Shown: piece after piece, positions 17,824 through 27,499 of the stretch
How the letters are laid out: the number at the start of each line of letters is the position of its first letter
Position numbering within the stretch: the first letter of the stretch is position 1
NCBI RefSeq assembly: GCF_002873135.1
Contig: NZ_MCVI01000036.1
Coordinates: 54,428 to 88,938, forward strand
DNA length: 34,511 bases
Reading direction: 5' to 3'
DNA from: Shewanella sp. 10N.286.48.A6
GTDB taxonomy: Bacteria; Pseudomonadota; Gammaproteobacteria; Enterobacterales; Shewanellaceae
Program-made: the position numbers and the translations under genes
Notes under the pieces: generated by a model
What the model was told of the DNA's origin: nothing
The model's input: the letters and a program-made list of their open reading frames with translations, nothing else
Database searches by the model: none

Positions 17824-18947
17824 TGGCTAAGCAGGACGGTGAGCAAAAAAATCAAACCCACGCTACACAGCACAATGTATGGGTTTTAGGTGATGGTCAA
17901 TTAGGCGCTATGTTGTCCCATGCTGGGCAGCCTTTAGCGATTAATGTTCGTCCGGTTGATATTATGACCCCATCAGATGAGCGTTTACCTCTTAACGATA
18001 CTGACGTCATCACCGCAGAACGAGAGCAATGGCCTGAATCAAACTTAAGCTTGCAACTTAGCAAGCATAAGCATTTCATTAATGGCCCGGTTTTTGGCCT
18101 GCTGGCAGACCGTTTTACCCAAAAAAGCTTATTGGATGAGTTAGCTGTACCAACGTCACCTTGGGAGCTGGTTGACGATAATACTCAAACGGCGCAGTTG
18201 CATCAGCAATATGGCGAGCGAGTATTATTAAAGCGCCGTACCGGTGGCTACGACGGCAAAGGTCAACACTGGTTAAAACAAGCTGAATCAACCACCATCC
18301 CTGCTGATTGGCGTAATGAAGCCATTGCTGAGCAAGCGATTAATTTTGATGAAGAAGTGTCATTAGTGGGCGTACGAACCCAAACCGGCGAATGCTTATT
18401 TTACCCGCTAGCGTTAAATCTCCATCAAGACGGTATTTTAATGGCATCGATTGCGCCATTATCGCGCTTAAACCACTTACAAGCCCAAGCTGAAGCCATG
18501 CTAAGTAAAATTATGCATAAGCTTGAGTATGTTGGAGTGATGGCGATGGAATGTTTCCGGGTTGGTGATGAATTACTGATTAATGAGTTAGCCCCTCGGG
18601 TTCATAACTCTGGTCACTGGACTCAATCAGGTTGTCATATCAATCAGTTTGAATTGCACCTGCGTGCCTTGTGCGGATTACCTTTACATACCCCACAAGT
18701 GAATCATCAATGTGTGATGGTGAACTTAATTGGTGTTGATAAAGATGACCGCTGGTTAAGCTTACCCAACGCTGAGTTATTCTGGTACAACAAAGAAGTT
18801 CGCGTCGGTCGTAAAGTGGGTCACTTAAACTTATCGGTTCATAATAGCGCGATGCTAACCGACAGTATTGGTCAGCTACAACAATGGATGCCGCAGCTGT
18901 ATCAAGCGCCATTAGCCTGGGTTTTAGATGAATTTAGCGCTGATTAA
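17823..18947 (+). CDS. purK: N5-carboxyaminoimidazole ribonucleotide synthase PurK
   Basis: A 374-residue ATP-grasp enzyme that joins bicarbonate to AIR using ATP, forming N5-CAIR for PurE. The N-terminal VWVLGDGQLGAML (about residues 19-31) is the PurK start motif. The ATP-grasp features LLKRRTGGYDGKGQ (about 135-148), EQAINFDEEVSLVGVR, VMAMECF and LLINELAPRVHNSGHWT follow. The extra 17 or so residues before the motif (KQDGEQKNQTHATQHN) are polar and look like a variable extension. The ATG is set by the TAATG overlap with purE. A strong terminator follows. Confidence 0.96.
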   Translation: MAKQDGEQKNQTHATQHNVWVLGDGQLGAMLSHAGQPLAINVRPVDIMTPSDERLPLNDTDVITAEREQWPESNLSLQLSKHKHFINGPVFGLLADRFTQKSLLDELAVPTSPWELVDDNTQTAQLHQQYGERVLLKRRTGGYDGKGQHWLKQAESTTIPADWRNEAIAEQAINFDEEVSLVGVRTQTGECLFYPLALNLHQDGILMASIAPLSRLNHLQAQAEAMLSKIMHKLEYVGVMAMECFRVGDELLINELAPRVHNSGHWTQSGCHINQFELHLRALCGLPLHTPQVNHQCVMVNLIGVDKDDRWLSLPNAELFWYNKEVRVGRKVGHLNLSVHNSAMLTDSIGQLQQWMPQLYQAPLAWVLDEFSAD

Positions 18948-18974
18948 GATCAATGGCACTTAATCGTAACCCAT

Positions 18975-19000
18975 AAAAAAGGAGCTAAGGCTCCTTTTTT
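18975..19000. terminator. Bidirectional terminator after purK
   Basis: Stem AAAAAAGGAGC / GCTCCTTTTTT with loop TAAG. It lies between purK and the convergent chemotaxis gene and has a T-run in either direction. Confidence 0.9.
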
Positions 19001-19038
19001 ATGGACTATTGATTTGCAAGTAATGATTTAGCTAGGGT

Positions 19039-20214
19039 TTAAATACACACTCGAGTGAGTACTTTCTCAAGATGCTCAGAGCTGGTTTGTTGCCTATAAG
19101 CGCGGTCTGAAATCGCTTTTAAGCTCTGCTGCACTTCATGACTCAAACGGGTAATTTCCAGCGCTCGACTACTGATACTGTTAGTGGAAGATTGCTGCCC
19201 TTGAATGCTGTAGGTCATATTACTGGCAACACTATCAAGTTGCTCAAATGCGCCGCCAATATCAGTAAATGCTTGGGTGACCCGCAGGCATTGTTGCACG
19301 CTTTCATTAGTCACTCTTTGACTGTCGCTAATGGCATTAACAGCATTACTCGCTTTGGCTTGCAGCTCTAAAACAATAGTTTGAATTTCTACCGTCGACT
19401 CCTGAGTGCGATGAGCTAATGCGCGAACCTCATCAGCCACAACCGCAAAACCGCGGCCTTGCTCACCGGCTCTAGCGGCCTCAATGGCAGCGTTTAGCGC
19501 CAATAGGTTGGTTTGCTCGGCAATACTTTTTATCACTTCTAAAACATTACCAATTTTCTGGCTGTCGCTGTTTAATAAATCTAAATCAGATACCAAACTT
19601 TCAATGCCATTGGCAAAGGTGGTCATGGCAGTTTGATTACTTAACGCATCATTATTACCGAGCTCAAGTAATTGCTTCACTTCCGTAGAGGTTGATTTAA
19701 ATTCGTCGGCATTGATTGATAACTCATCTGCCGTTTTCACAATGTCTGCTAATGAGCTTGAAATAAGCTCGGTTTCAGCAGTGCTTTTGGCAACGGATGA
19801 TTCAGCCGAATTCATTTGCTGCGCCAACTCCTGCGAGCCATGGTGAAAATTATTGGCATCTTGCTTAATGTCATCTAAAACCAATTTCAGTTCTTCAATA
19901 AAACCACTAAGGTCGTTGGTAATTTTCGCCAGTAAATCATTACCACTATCGATTAGCGGCTTTTTAGGGGCGGCTTTCGTACTAATAACTAAACTTAGAT
20001 ACTCAGCCAGTTGACTCAAGCGTGTGTGTAAAAACTGCTTAAATAAATACAGACCTACTATCGTTTGCGCCGCACCTAATAGCGCGACAATGAGTAACAG
20101 CGTGGTTTTATCAATTTGAGAAGGTAAAAATGCAATGATGACCAATGCCACCAGCACCAACGAGATTAACGGATAAAGCAGTGTTGCCTGTAATTTATTA
20201 TTGTGAGATTGCAT
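19039..20214 (-). CDS. Methyl-accepting chemotaxis protein without a periplasmic sensor
   Basis: A 391-residue transducer that would control CheA through CheW and influence flagellar rotation. Two membrane spans (about 12-30 and 37-58) are joined by only about seven residues, so there is no periplasmic ligand domain, and I see no HAMP, PAS or Cache domain. The cytoplasmic coiled coil carries the conserved hairpin tip [20 protein letters not shown] followed by [14 protein letters not shown] (about 230-265). The C-terminus ends in VLTRVCI without the CheR-binding pentapeptide. It may sense membrane or energy state, or act with partner receptors. The ATG at 20214 has a weak GGA upstream. Confidence 0.92.
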   Translation of the reverse strand: MQSHNNKLQATLLYPLISLVLVALVIIAFLPSQIDKTTLLLIVALLGAAQTIVGLYLFKQFLHTRLSQLAEYLSLVISTKAAPKKPLIDSGNDLLAKITNDLSGFIEELKLVLDDIKQDANNFHHGSQELAQQMNSAESSVAKSTAETELISSSLADIVKTADELSINADEFKSTSTEVKQLLELGNNDALSNQTAMTTFANGIESLVSDLDLLNSDSQKIGNVLEVIKSIAEQTNLLALNAAIEAARAGEQGRGFAVVADEVRALAHRTQESTVEIQTIVLELQAKASNAVNAISDSQRVTNESVQQCLRVTQAFTDIGGAFEQLDSVASNMTYSIQGQQSSTNSISSRALEITRLSHEVQQSLKAISDRAYRQQTSSEHLEKVLTRVCI

Positions 20215-20442
20215 ATACAGTTCCGAAAGTAGTGATTATATTTTTCTAGCAACTCGTCATGAGCTTTTAGCGCTAGCGGTGCTTAACATTGATCCCCCCA
20301 AAAAGCCATATAGCCTCAAGGGTTACAAATTGTCACAAGCGGTTTTATTACTATCGGAATAAGCTGCAAAAAGTTTAGCGTTAATTGTTAAATATTTATG
20401 AACAAGGTTAAGTATAAAAACTGATCTAACCAAGAGAAAGTA

Positions 20443-20464
20443 AAAGCCCCGCGAATGCGAGGCT
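20443..20464 (-). terminator. Terminator after the transglycosylase-like gene
   Basis: Stem AGCCCCGC / GCGAGGCT (one mismatch) with loop GAAT. The left AAAA reads as TTTT on the minus strand. It lies about 30 bases past the stop. Confidence 0.65.
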
Positions 20465-20491
20465 GATGAGAATGACAATAACTAATGCGTA

Positions 20492-21109
20492 TTAACCGAA
20501 AAATAACCGCCATAACCAGGAAGAGTCGAGATCTTCTTTACAGGTATGATACTGAGCAGCGTAATTTCTGGCGCGAGCATCAACACGATTAGCAACAGGT
20601 CCAAGCCATGCTTTAGCTTTATAGCTGCCACGTTTATAGCCGCCCCAACCTTCGTGATAATTCAAATACTGATTTTTCGCATCCCATTTTGACACCCCAT
20701 TAATGGCATGGGTTTTATAGATAAACCAGCCCATAAAATCCATCGCATCATCAAAATTACTGCGACTTGACCATGAATTACCGGTTTCACGTACATAGTC
20801 ATCCCATGTCATGGTTTTTGCTTGAGCATAGCCATAGGCATCACTGGCGCGGCCAATAGGAATAAAGCCCCAAAAGTATTCCATTGGTGGCGCGGCATTA
20901 TGTTTAAACGAGCTTTCTTGGAACATCATAGCTAAAGGCACATGTACTGGTACGCCCCACTTTTCGCGCGTTTTTACCGCCGATTTATACCAAGAGCGAT
21001 TTTCTTGAAATATTGAGCATAAATTATCAGGCTCTTTAGGTGGCGGAGTTGCACAGCCCGTAAGCTGTAAAAGAAACATTGCGCCCAAAGCACGAAAAAA
21101 CCACGTCAT
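20492..21109 (-). CDS. Lipoprotein with SLT-type lytic transglycosylase fold
   Basis: A 205-residue lipoprotein. The signal ends in QLTGC (Cys19), so it is lipid-anchored in the envelope. The catalytic-type motif MMFQESSF gives Glu65-Ser66, the ES pair of SLT/GH23 lytic transglycosylases, followed by DAYGYAQAK (where GLMQI is usual), and later YLNYHEGWGGYKRGSY. It should cleave glycan strands of peptidoglycan to 1,6-anhydro products. The first in-frame start (TTG, 21130) is poor; the ATG at 21109 has AAGGG five bases upstream. Single gene with its own terminator. Confidence 0.83.
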   Translation of the reverse strand: MTWFFRALGAMFLLQLTGCATPPPKEPDNLCSIFQENRSWYKSAVKTREKWGVPVHVPLAMMFQESSFKHNAAPPMEYFWGFIPIGRASDAYGYAQAKTMTWDDYVRETGNSWSSRSNFDDAMDFMGWFIYKTHAINGVSKWDAKNQYLNYHEGWGGYKRGSYKAKAWLGPVANRVDARARNYAAQYHTCKEDLDSSWLWRLFFG

Positions 21110-21414
21110 AAATGCCCTTAAAGTAATCAATATCAGGAGTTAACTAAAGCGATTCGATTTTCACATCAAAATAAACTAGATGCAAACCACGGCGTTAAAA
21201 AATAGAACTTAATCTGTCGCTAGAATGCGACCATTGGTATTAGTCAAAAAATACTTGAACTCAAGTCTGACAATAAAGCTGGGCTAGAGGGAGGTTCAGC
21301 GGCTAAGGTTTTCTAAAAAGACTATCAAGGTAACATTTAATATCGGAATAAATGAGTAACTAAACCATTAAATTATTGCCTAATTGGGGACACTTATCGC
21401 GCCTAAGCGGCACA
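21110..21414. other. Intergenic region
   Basis: Non-coding stretch between two leftward lipoprotein genes. It should hold the promoter of the transglycosylase-like gene and the end of the gshA transcript. No strong terminator, repeat or RNA structure was recognised. Confidence 0.35.
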
Positions 21415-21843
21415 TTAATTATCGGGGTTGGCAAACTCACATTCATGGGGCTCTTGCTGCCATATGACGGGTTGCCAGTAATCGGTATTCTCGCCAGTAT
21501 AAATTCTATCTTGATTAAATTCAGCCGCTAAATGAAGCTGCAGGTGCGCTTTCACATCAACATCAATATTTTTAGGCTTACGGGCAGCAAGCTTAACTTT
21601 TAACTCAGGCGACTCAATGAGCTCTGCCACGGTAAACTCATGTTTTCCAGCGGTTAATTTATAATAAGGCCTTGAGATAACAGGCTTACCATCAAGATGA
21701 GTCACCACCACGCGATAAAGACTCTGCGAGGTCGGTGGGGTTATATAACTCGCCACCGAGCCACAGATAGCTTGCTCATCCACTGATGATGCACAGCCTT
21801 GTAATAGACCCAGCACCACCACAGATAAAGCTAGCCTTTTCAT
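21415..21843 (-). CDS. Small lipoprotein coupled to gshA, function unknown
   Basis: A 142-residue protein with a clear lipoprotein signal ending in LLQGC (Cys17). The mature part has a predicted beta-rich segment (YRVVVTHLDGKPVISRPYYKLTAGKHEFTVAEL) that recalls PEGA-like or extracellular Ig-like folds, then a charged region and two further cysteines (residues 27 and 136). I do not recognise a characterised family. Its ATG at 21843 overlaps the gshA stop codon in TAATG, so it is translated by coupling with gshA. A GTG nine bases upstream is a less likely start. The genetic link with gshA does not by itself imply a role in glutathione metabolism. Confidence 0.78.
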   Translation of the reverse strand: MKRLALSVVVLGLLQGCASSVDEQAICGSVASYITPPTSQSLYRVVVTHLDGKPVISRPYYKLTAGKHEFTVAELIESPELKVKLAARKPKNIDVDVKAHLQLHLAAEFNQDRIYTGENTDYWQPVIWQQEPHECEFANPDN

Positions 21844-23435
21844 TAACGACACGCTGCGGCAGGTTTGGATAAGTCAGCAAAATAATCAGCTAAAAACTCA
21901 TCAAAGCCGACACTCGGTAACGCTTCCGCCATATGCTGTTGAGCAAGTGATAGTGCCGCCTCTTCAACATAGCCAGCTTCCACCTCAGCGGATAATGGGT
22001 AGTCAGATAAATATTGCTGATAATCTAGCGCCAGTTTTTTCACCCAACTGCTATGATCTTGACCTTGATTAACCACATCGTCCAGCACGCGACCCGATAG
22101 GGTTAAACTTGGATCCTCGATAGCGGCTTGCCATTGCGATAATGCCTGTTGGTATGCATTACCAGAATCACCATCTAACAACTTAGCGAGGCGAGACAGA
22201 GGTTCAAATATGTCATTCAGCCATTGAGTGCGGCTAATTGACTGACCATTTTTAATTAGCTCAAGCCCAGGCTTTCGACCTTCAACTACCACAGCTTGCA
22301 AGTTAGCGGCGATTTCCTGCTCTGCAGCGCAATCACTTTTTTCTGATGACGACAGCAAGCAGTACAGCAAGAATAAGTCTAAAAATCTTACCTGACTGGC
22401 ATCAATACCAATTGGGCTATAAGGGTTTACATCTAATGCACGCACTTCAATGTATTCAACTCCAGCGCGAGACAATGCCTCTGAAGGTTTCTCACCTGCT
22501 TTGGTGACTCGCTTGGCACGAATTGGCGAGTAAAACTCATTCTCAATTTGCAGCACATTGCTATTGAGCTGACGATATTCACCATCGACTTTAACGCCGA
22601 TTTTCTCAAAACTGGCAGAAGGCATGCGAATGGCTTCGCCCACCCCTTGTAAATATTCAGGCAGTGAGTTGTAACTGATGTTTAAGCGTTCTTGCTCTTT
22701 ATTGGTGTAACCTAAATCGCTCATACGAAGTGAAGTCGCATATGGCAGGTATAAGGTGCCCTTACCGGTTTTCTTAAAATCAAATCCGACGTTTTTATCT
22801 TTAATGAACGAGCCACACAGCGCAGGAGATGAACCAAAGAAATACGGTAATACCCAAACTAAACGGCGATAATTACGGATCATGCCAAAGTAAGACTCTG
22901 AGATGAACTCACAGCGCGACACTGACTTATCAGTGCGTTCATATAAGCTATCCCACAATTGTTCAGAGACTGAAAAATTGAAATGCACCCCTGCAATAAT
23001 TTGCATGAGTGCGCCGTATCTATGGGTTAAGCCTTTACGGTATAAGGTTTTCATTTGACCGTTATTAGAACTGCCATAACGGGCAATAGGAATATCTTTT
23101 TCATCGCCGACATAACACGGCATGCTCACAGGCCATAGCGTCTGGCCATTCATGTTTTTAACACTGTAGGCGTGAGTTTGAGTTAACCCTTCAAGTAAGG
23201 TGTCAATATTAGTATTCACCGGGGTAATGAACTCAAGTAAAGACTCACTATAATCAGTGGTAATACGAGAATGCGTTAAGGCTGAGCCGAGCTTTTGCGG
23301 ATGGCTATCCATCGCGAGGTGGCCAGTGCTTTCGATGCGCAGCGCTTCGCGCTCAATGCCTCGTACCATGCCGAGTAAAGATTCACGCCCTTGGGCATTT
23401 GATAGATAATCGACTGTTTCATTGAATGAATTCAA
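21843..23435 (-). CDS. gshA: Glutamate-cysteine ligase GshA
   Basis: A 530-residue proteobacterial type I glutamate-cysteine ligase, the ATP-dependent first step of glutathione synthesis in the cytoplasm. Landmarks include GIEREALRIESTGHLA, TDYSESLLEFITP, GVHFNFS, RNYRRLVWVLPYFFGSSPA and EYIEVRALDVNPY. Length is close to that of E. coli GshA (518). The start codon is TTG: MNSFNET reads from TTG at 23435 with AAGAGA nine to ten bases before, and the next Met lies inside the conserved region. The E. coli gene is also known to start with TTG, so a weak start may be a conserved trait. The downstream lipoprotein is coupled. Confidence 0.95.
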   Translation of the reverse strand: MNSFNETVDYLSNAQGRESLLGMVRGIEREALRIESTGHLAMDSHPQKLGSALTHSRITTDYSESLLEFITPVNTNIDTLLEGLTQTHAYSVKNMNGQTLWPVSMPCYVGDEKDIPIARYGSSNNGQMKTLYRKGLTHRYGALMQIIAGVHFNFSVSEQLWDSLYERTDKSVSRCEFISESYFGMIRNYRRLVWVLPYFFGSSPALCGSFIKDKNVGFDFKKTGKGTLYLPYATSLRMSDLGYTNKEQERLNISYNSLPEYLQGVGEAIRMPSASFEKIGVKVDGEYRQLNSNVLQIENEFYSPIRAKRVTKAGEKPSEALSRAGVEYIEVRALDVNPYSPIGIDASQVRFLDLFLLYCLLSSSEKSDCAAEQEIAANLQAVVVEGRKPGLELIKNGQSISRTQWLNDIFEPLSRLAKLLDGDSGNAYQQALSQWQAAIEDPSLTLSGRVLDDVVNQGQDHSSWVKKLALDYQQYLSDYPLSAEVEAGYVEEAALSLAQQHMAEALPSVGFDEFLADYFADLSKPAAACR

Positions 23436-23600
23436 TTTGCTGTTCTCTTGTAGTGACTCGCTTATGCGACATTCAAACTGCTAGACCTGATATTTAGCAC
23501 TAACATTTCTTTAAACCAATTAAAAGCATGTTATTAAACATATATGAGCTCACAGTAAAAAGCATTTTCAGCCATTCTACACTCACTATGTTTTACAAAT

Positions 23601-23631
23601 AAAAAACGGTAACAGTTAACCTGTCACCGTT
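23601..23631 (-). terminator. Terminator after the M16 protease gene
   Basis: Stem AACGGTAACAG / CTGTCACCGTT (one wobble pair) with loop TTAAC. Six A on the left read as T on the minus strand. It lies about 90 bases beyond the protease stop. Confidence 0.75.
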
Positions 23632-23719
23632 AATTACTAAATTCTAGCATTTTTAAATGGCTATCAAACCCTATATCTGATCTATATAAGGTTTTTTATC
23701 CTAAAAACAACTGCGATGC

Positions 23720-26551
23720 TTATTTTATTTCAACTATAGGATAGTCCAAAGCTTGCAACTTAGGCAGAATAGCAGCTTTATCGCCCACAATCAGCATCAC
23801 CATCTGTGATAAGTCTAATTGCGTGGCAGCTAACTCATTTAGCTCAGCACGCGAAACTTGTTGAACAATATTTGCCTGCTGCTCAGTAAAGTTGTCATCA
23901 AGTTGGTAACGCTGAATCATCCGCATGAAGCCCGCTTTTTGATAAGGCGTTTCGTAGTCTAATGCTTTACCTTGTGAAATTGAGCTACGTAAAAAAGTTA
24001 ACTCCTCTTCGCTCATACCTTGCTGCTGATATAGATTAATCTCGTTAATAAACTCAATAAGTGATTCTGCAGTCACATCAGTGCGGACACTGGCTGAAGC
24101 CATAAATCGCCCCACTAAGCTATCACCATTAAAACCACTGCGAGCACCATAGGTATAACCTTTGTCTTCCCGCAAATTGAGGTTTATACGGCTGTTAAAT
24201 GCGCCACCTAATGGGTAATTCATTAAGTAAGACTTAAAGTAGTCGCCTGTTGCATCATAGGTTAACGCCCGCTTACCAATATTAATAACCGACTGCGCCG
24301 CATCTGGTTTATCAATAATGTAAATGGTGCCACCAGCAAGCTCTGGTAATTGTGGTAATACAAATGGCGAGCTGGCACTGCCTTGCCAAGCTGCAAACGG
24401 GCTTAATAACGGCAGCACTTGTTGCTTGCTTAAATCAGATACCAGCACCATTTTGGCATTACCCGCTCGATACTGCTGCTGATAAAACTGTTTAACATCC
24501 TCAAGGGTTAATCCGGCAACACTTTCTAAGGTGCCAGAAGCATTGAGGCTTAACGGGCTGTTTTCACCATAAAGTAACGATGAAAAGCCTTGGCGCGCTA
24601 AAAAGTTAGGATCTGACTCTTGATGCTGTAAACCTTGTAATTGCTGCTGTTTAAGGCGCTGAAAGTCAGCCTCAACAAAACCTGGGGTAAATAGCTTCTC
24701 TTGTAATATCGCTAAAGTCGGCGCGAGATTTTCAGTCAAACTTGAAAGCTGAATATAGCTTTGTGAGCCCGATGCACCAAAGGACACACTACTGCCAAGC
24801 ATTTCTAATGCGCCAGCTAGTTCTTCAGTTGAACGTTTAGCGCTTGATTCATTGAGCATAGATGCCGTTAATGACGCCACGCCCGCTTTACCTTGGGGCG
24901 CAACGCGGTGGCCGCCTTCAAGATAAATCAGTAATTCAACGGTTGGAGTTTCATGGCTCTCAGTACCCATGACTTCAATACCATTGGTCAGTGAAGCATT
25001 CCATAACTCAGGCACTTTTAGTACTGGCGCATCACCCACCTTTGGCATAATAGTACGATCAAAGTTTGAGGTAATTTGTCTGACGTTATCGACGCCGCTC
25101 ACGGCTTCTGGCGCTACCGGCATCATGGTTGGGGTAAAGTTATCTTCAGCGGCAATTAATTGTTTTGCCCCTTCAGGTACAACGCTCATGACCACCATAG
25201 GTTTGTCTTTGATATACGTATTAAACACCCGCATTACATCATCTTTGGTGACACTGGCATAACGGGCCAAGTCACTGGCTACCATGTCAGGGTTGTCAAA
25301 AAAGGTTTGATTGTAGGCCAGAGTTGATACCTTACCTTTTACACTTTGCATGCCAAAAATAGTATCGGCTTCAAACTGTACTTTAACCTTTTGTAAGTCA
25401 TCATCTGTCACGCCACGCTGCTCAAACTCCTTAATAGAGTCATTAATTTTCTGCTCAAGCGTCGCAAGCGTTGCCCCCGAAGCGGGATTAGCCAGTGCAT
25501 ACAAGGTTAAGCTACAAGCTAACTCTTGGCATGGATGACCTACCGAGGCTTGTACTGCATAACCATCTTTGACTAAGTTTTTGTATAGCAGTGAGGTTTT
25601 ACCGCCACCGAGAATATTGGCTAATAAATCCAGCGCGGCCTCATCTTTATGTCGAGCGTATACTGTGGGGAAACCCATATAAATCAGCGGCAAATGAACT
25701 TTATCTTCCATTGAAATATAACGGGTTTTATCTAAGACTACTGGGGTTTTAGGATCTGCTGACACCTCTGGACCACGTTTTAGCTCACCAAAATACTTAT
25801 TCACCATGGCTAGTGTTTGCATTTCATCGAAATCACCACCAATGGTTAAGGTAGCGTTATTAGGGCCATACCAGCGCTTAAAGAAATTACGCACATCATC
25901 AACACTGGCACGTTCTAAATCTTCTGGCCAACCTATCACTGGCCACGAATACGGATGCCCAGCAGGATACATTGCTTGGTTAAAGCGCTCATTCAAACGG
26001 CCATAAGGTTGATTATCAATTCGCTGAGCGCGTTCATTTTTAACTGTCTCACGCTGGACTTCAAATTTTTCACTGGTCAATGCTGGCAATAAAAAGCCCA
26101 TACGATCAGATTCAAGCCAGAGCATTTTTTCCAGCTGGTTGCTGGGTACAGTCTCAAAATAATTGGTTCTATCGGTATTGGTGGTGCCATTTAAGGTGCC
26201 ACCAGCCTCAGTAACGACTTTGAAATGCTGCTCATCGCCGACATTTTGCGAGCCCTGAAACATCATGTGCTCAAATAAATGGGCAAAGCCACTGCGCCCC
26301 GCCACTTCACGAGCTGAGCCCACATGATAAGTGACGTCAACATGAACGAGAGGGTCTGAGGTATCTTGATGTAAAACCACCGTAAGACCATTTTCTAGCT
26401 GATATTTCTTATAAGGAATACCCACAGAGTCACTTTGAGCGACGGTTTCAACTAATGTGACCCCTTGAGGTAACGCAGGGGAAATTGTTGCTTCATGTGC
26501 GCAGCCACTAATGGCGATAGAGATCGCTGCTGCCAAGATCCATTTCTTCAC
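23720..26551 (-). CDS. M16 (pitrilysin-type) zinc protease, lipoprotein
   Basis: A 943-residue two-lobed M16 metalloprotease. The lipoprotein signal ends in ISGC (Cys17). The inverted zinc motif HLFEH (His91, Glu94, His95) is followed 77 residues later by Glu173 in KNERAQR, completing the HxxEH...E set. The second lobe (from about 500) lacks the zinc motif and retains the substrate-binding pattern (ADFQRLKQQQLQGL, RINLNLREDKGYTYGARS), as is normal. It probably degrades peptides in the periplasm. The start is GTG at 26551, with AAGGAG seven bases upstream. It is monocistronic by spacing. Confidence 0.93.
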   Translation of the reverse strand: MKKWILAAAISIAISGCAHEATISPALPQGVTLVETVAQSDSVGIPYKKYQLENGLTVVLHQDTSDPLVHVDVTYHVGSAREVAGRSGFAHLFEHMMFQGSQNVGDEQHFKVVTEAGGTLNGTTNTDRTNYFETVPSNQLEKMLWLESDRMGFLLPALTSEKFEVQRETVKNERAQRIDNQPYGRLNERFNQAMYPAGHPYSWPVIGWPEDLERASVDDVRNFFKRWYGPNNATLTIGGDFDEMQTLAMVNKYFGELKRGPEVSADPKTPVVLDKTRYISMEDKVHLPLIYMGFPTVYARHKDEAALDLLANILGGGKTSLLYKNLVKDGYAVQASVGHPCQELACSLTLYALANPASGATLATLEQKINDSIKEFEQRGVTDDDLQKVKVQFEADTIFGMQSVKGKVSTLAYNQTFFDNPDMVASDLARYASVTKDDVMRVFNTYIKDKPMVVMSVVPEGAKQLIAAEDNFTPTMMPVAPEAVSGVDNVRQITSNFDRTIMPKVGDAPVLKVPELWNASLTNGIEVMGTESHETPTVELLIYLEGGHRVAPQGKAGVASLTASMLNESSAKRSTEELAGALEMLGSSVSFGASGSQSYIQLSSLTENLAPTLAILQEKLFTPGFVEADFQRLKQQQLQGLQHQESDPNFLARQGFSSLLYGENSPLSLNASGTLESVAGLTLEDVKQFYQQQYRAGNAKMVLVSDLSKQQVLPLLSPFAAWQGSASSPFVLPQLPELAGGTIYIIDKPDAAQSVINIGKRALTYDATGDYFKSYLMNYPLGGAFNSRINLNLREDKGYTYGARSGFNGDSLVGRFMASASVRTDVTAESLIEFINEINLYQQQGMSEEELTFLRSSISQGKALDYETPYQKAGFMRMIQRYQLDDNFTEQQANIVQQVSRAELNELAATQLDLSQMVMLIVGDKAAILPKLQALDYPIVEIK

Positions 26552-26714
26552 TTATATACTCCTTGAAATCTAGCCAATGAAATCAGTCAATGTGATGCTA
26601 TGAGTCGTTTTATACCTTGTTGGTTCAATCGCATATAAAAATATCCTCTCCAATCAGATAGCTAACAACAGTGATCACCATAGGGTTTTATAAAAAAAAC
26701 CAATAACAGTTGTT

Positions 26715-27137
26715 TTACCATGCCAACATAAAGGCAGCCACTATTAATGAGTAACGAATCGTTTTACCGATTAACATCATGACAGTAGACGGGATAATAG
26801 GTAGCTTTAACCAGCCAGCGAGTAAACATAGAATATCGCCAATTAATGGCAACCAAGAAAGCAGCAACGCCCAATAGCCATATTTTTCAATTAATTTTAA
26901 TCCATGTTGGTATTTCTTACTCGCTAGATCCTCTGGCGTCTTAGCAAAGCGACCTAAATAGCCTAAATAGTAACTGCTTATTGCTCCTAAGGTGTTACCA
27001 ACACTGGCAGCCACCAGCAGCGCAAGCCAGGTTTCTGGTTGATCCGTAAGTAAGGCTACAAGTAAAACTTCTGAACCTCCTGGTAACAAAGTTGCCGCTA
27101 AAAAAGCCCCGCTGAACATTAACCACAATGCAGTCAT
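26715..27137 (-). CDS. yqaA: YqaA-type (SNARE-associated/DedA-like) membrane protein
   Basis: A 140-residue integral membrane protein with hydrophobic segments at about 4-28, 37-60, 86-107 and 115-138. The start (FLAATLLPGGSEVLLVALL), GNTLGAISSYYLGYLGR and YGYWALLLSWLPLIGDILCLLAGWL match the short YqaA branch of the DedA/VTT superfamily, which has been linked to lipid carrier and membrane homeostasis. The exact role of YqaA is not known. ATG at 27137 with AAGG a few bases upstream. Confidence 0.85.
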   Translation of the reverse strand: MTALWLMFSGAFLAATLLPGGSEVLLVALLTDQPETWLALLVAASVGNTLGAISSYYLGYLGRFAKTPEDLASKKYQHGLKLIEKYGYWALLLSWLPLIGDILCLLAGWLKLPIIPSTVMMLIGKTIRYSLIVAAFMLAW

Positions 27138-27499
27138 TTACCTTACCTAATGATATCTATAGTGTTTTAGCCATTAAACTCGTAATATAAAAACGAGTTA
27201 ACAAGCTGTTGAATTTCAATATGTAATTAACAAATTGAAAAAATGATATAAGTTATATTAAAAACGGTTTGTCCCGACGATATTCGCTGAATACAATTCG
27301 AAAAATATTACCTAAAAGACTCTAATTAGGCTGGCTTAAAATAGCCTGAAGTCAATGGCTAAACTCAGTTTATACCGCTAACGTAATACATAGCTACAAT
27401 GACTATTCAATGGCCTTTTGTGTGATTGTATAAGGTTATTGAAATAATAATCCTCTTGCTGGTAACGACTGGCAAGCATAATAAATAGTTGGAACCTTG
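27138..27499. other. Divergent regulatory region, yqaA and symporter gene
   Basis: AT-rich non-coding spacer with the promoters of both flanking genes. TTGAAA at 27235-27240 followed by TATATT is too closely spaced (13) for a normal promoter. A small palindrome TATTC-GCT-GAATA occurs at 27281-27293. No other structure is convincing. Confidence 0.35.
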
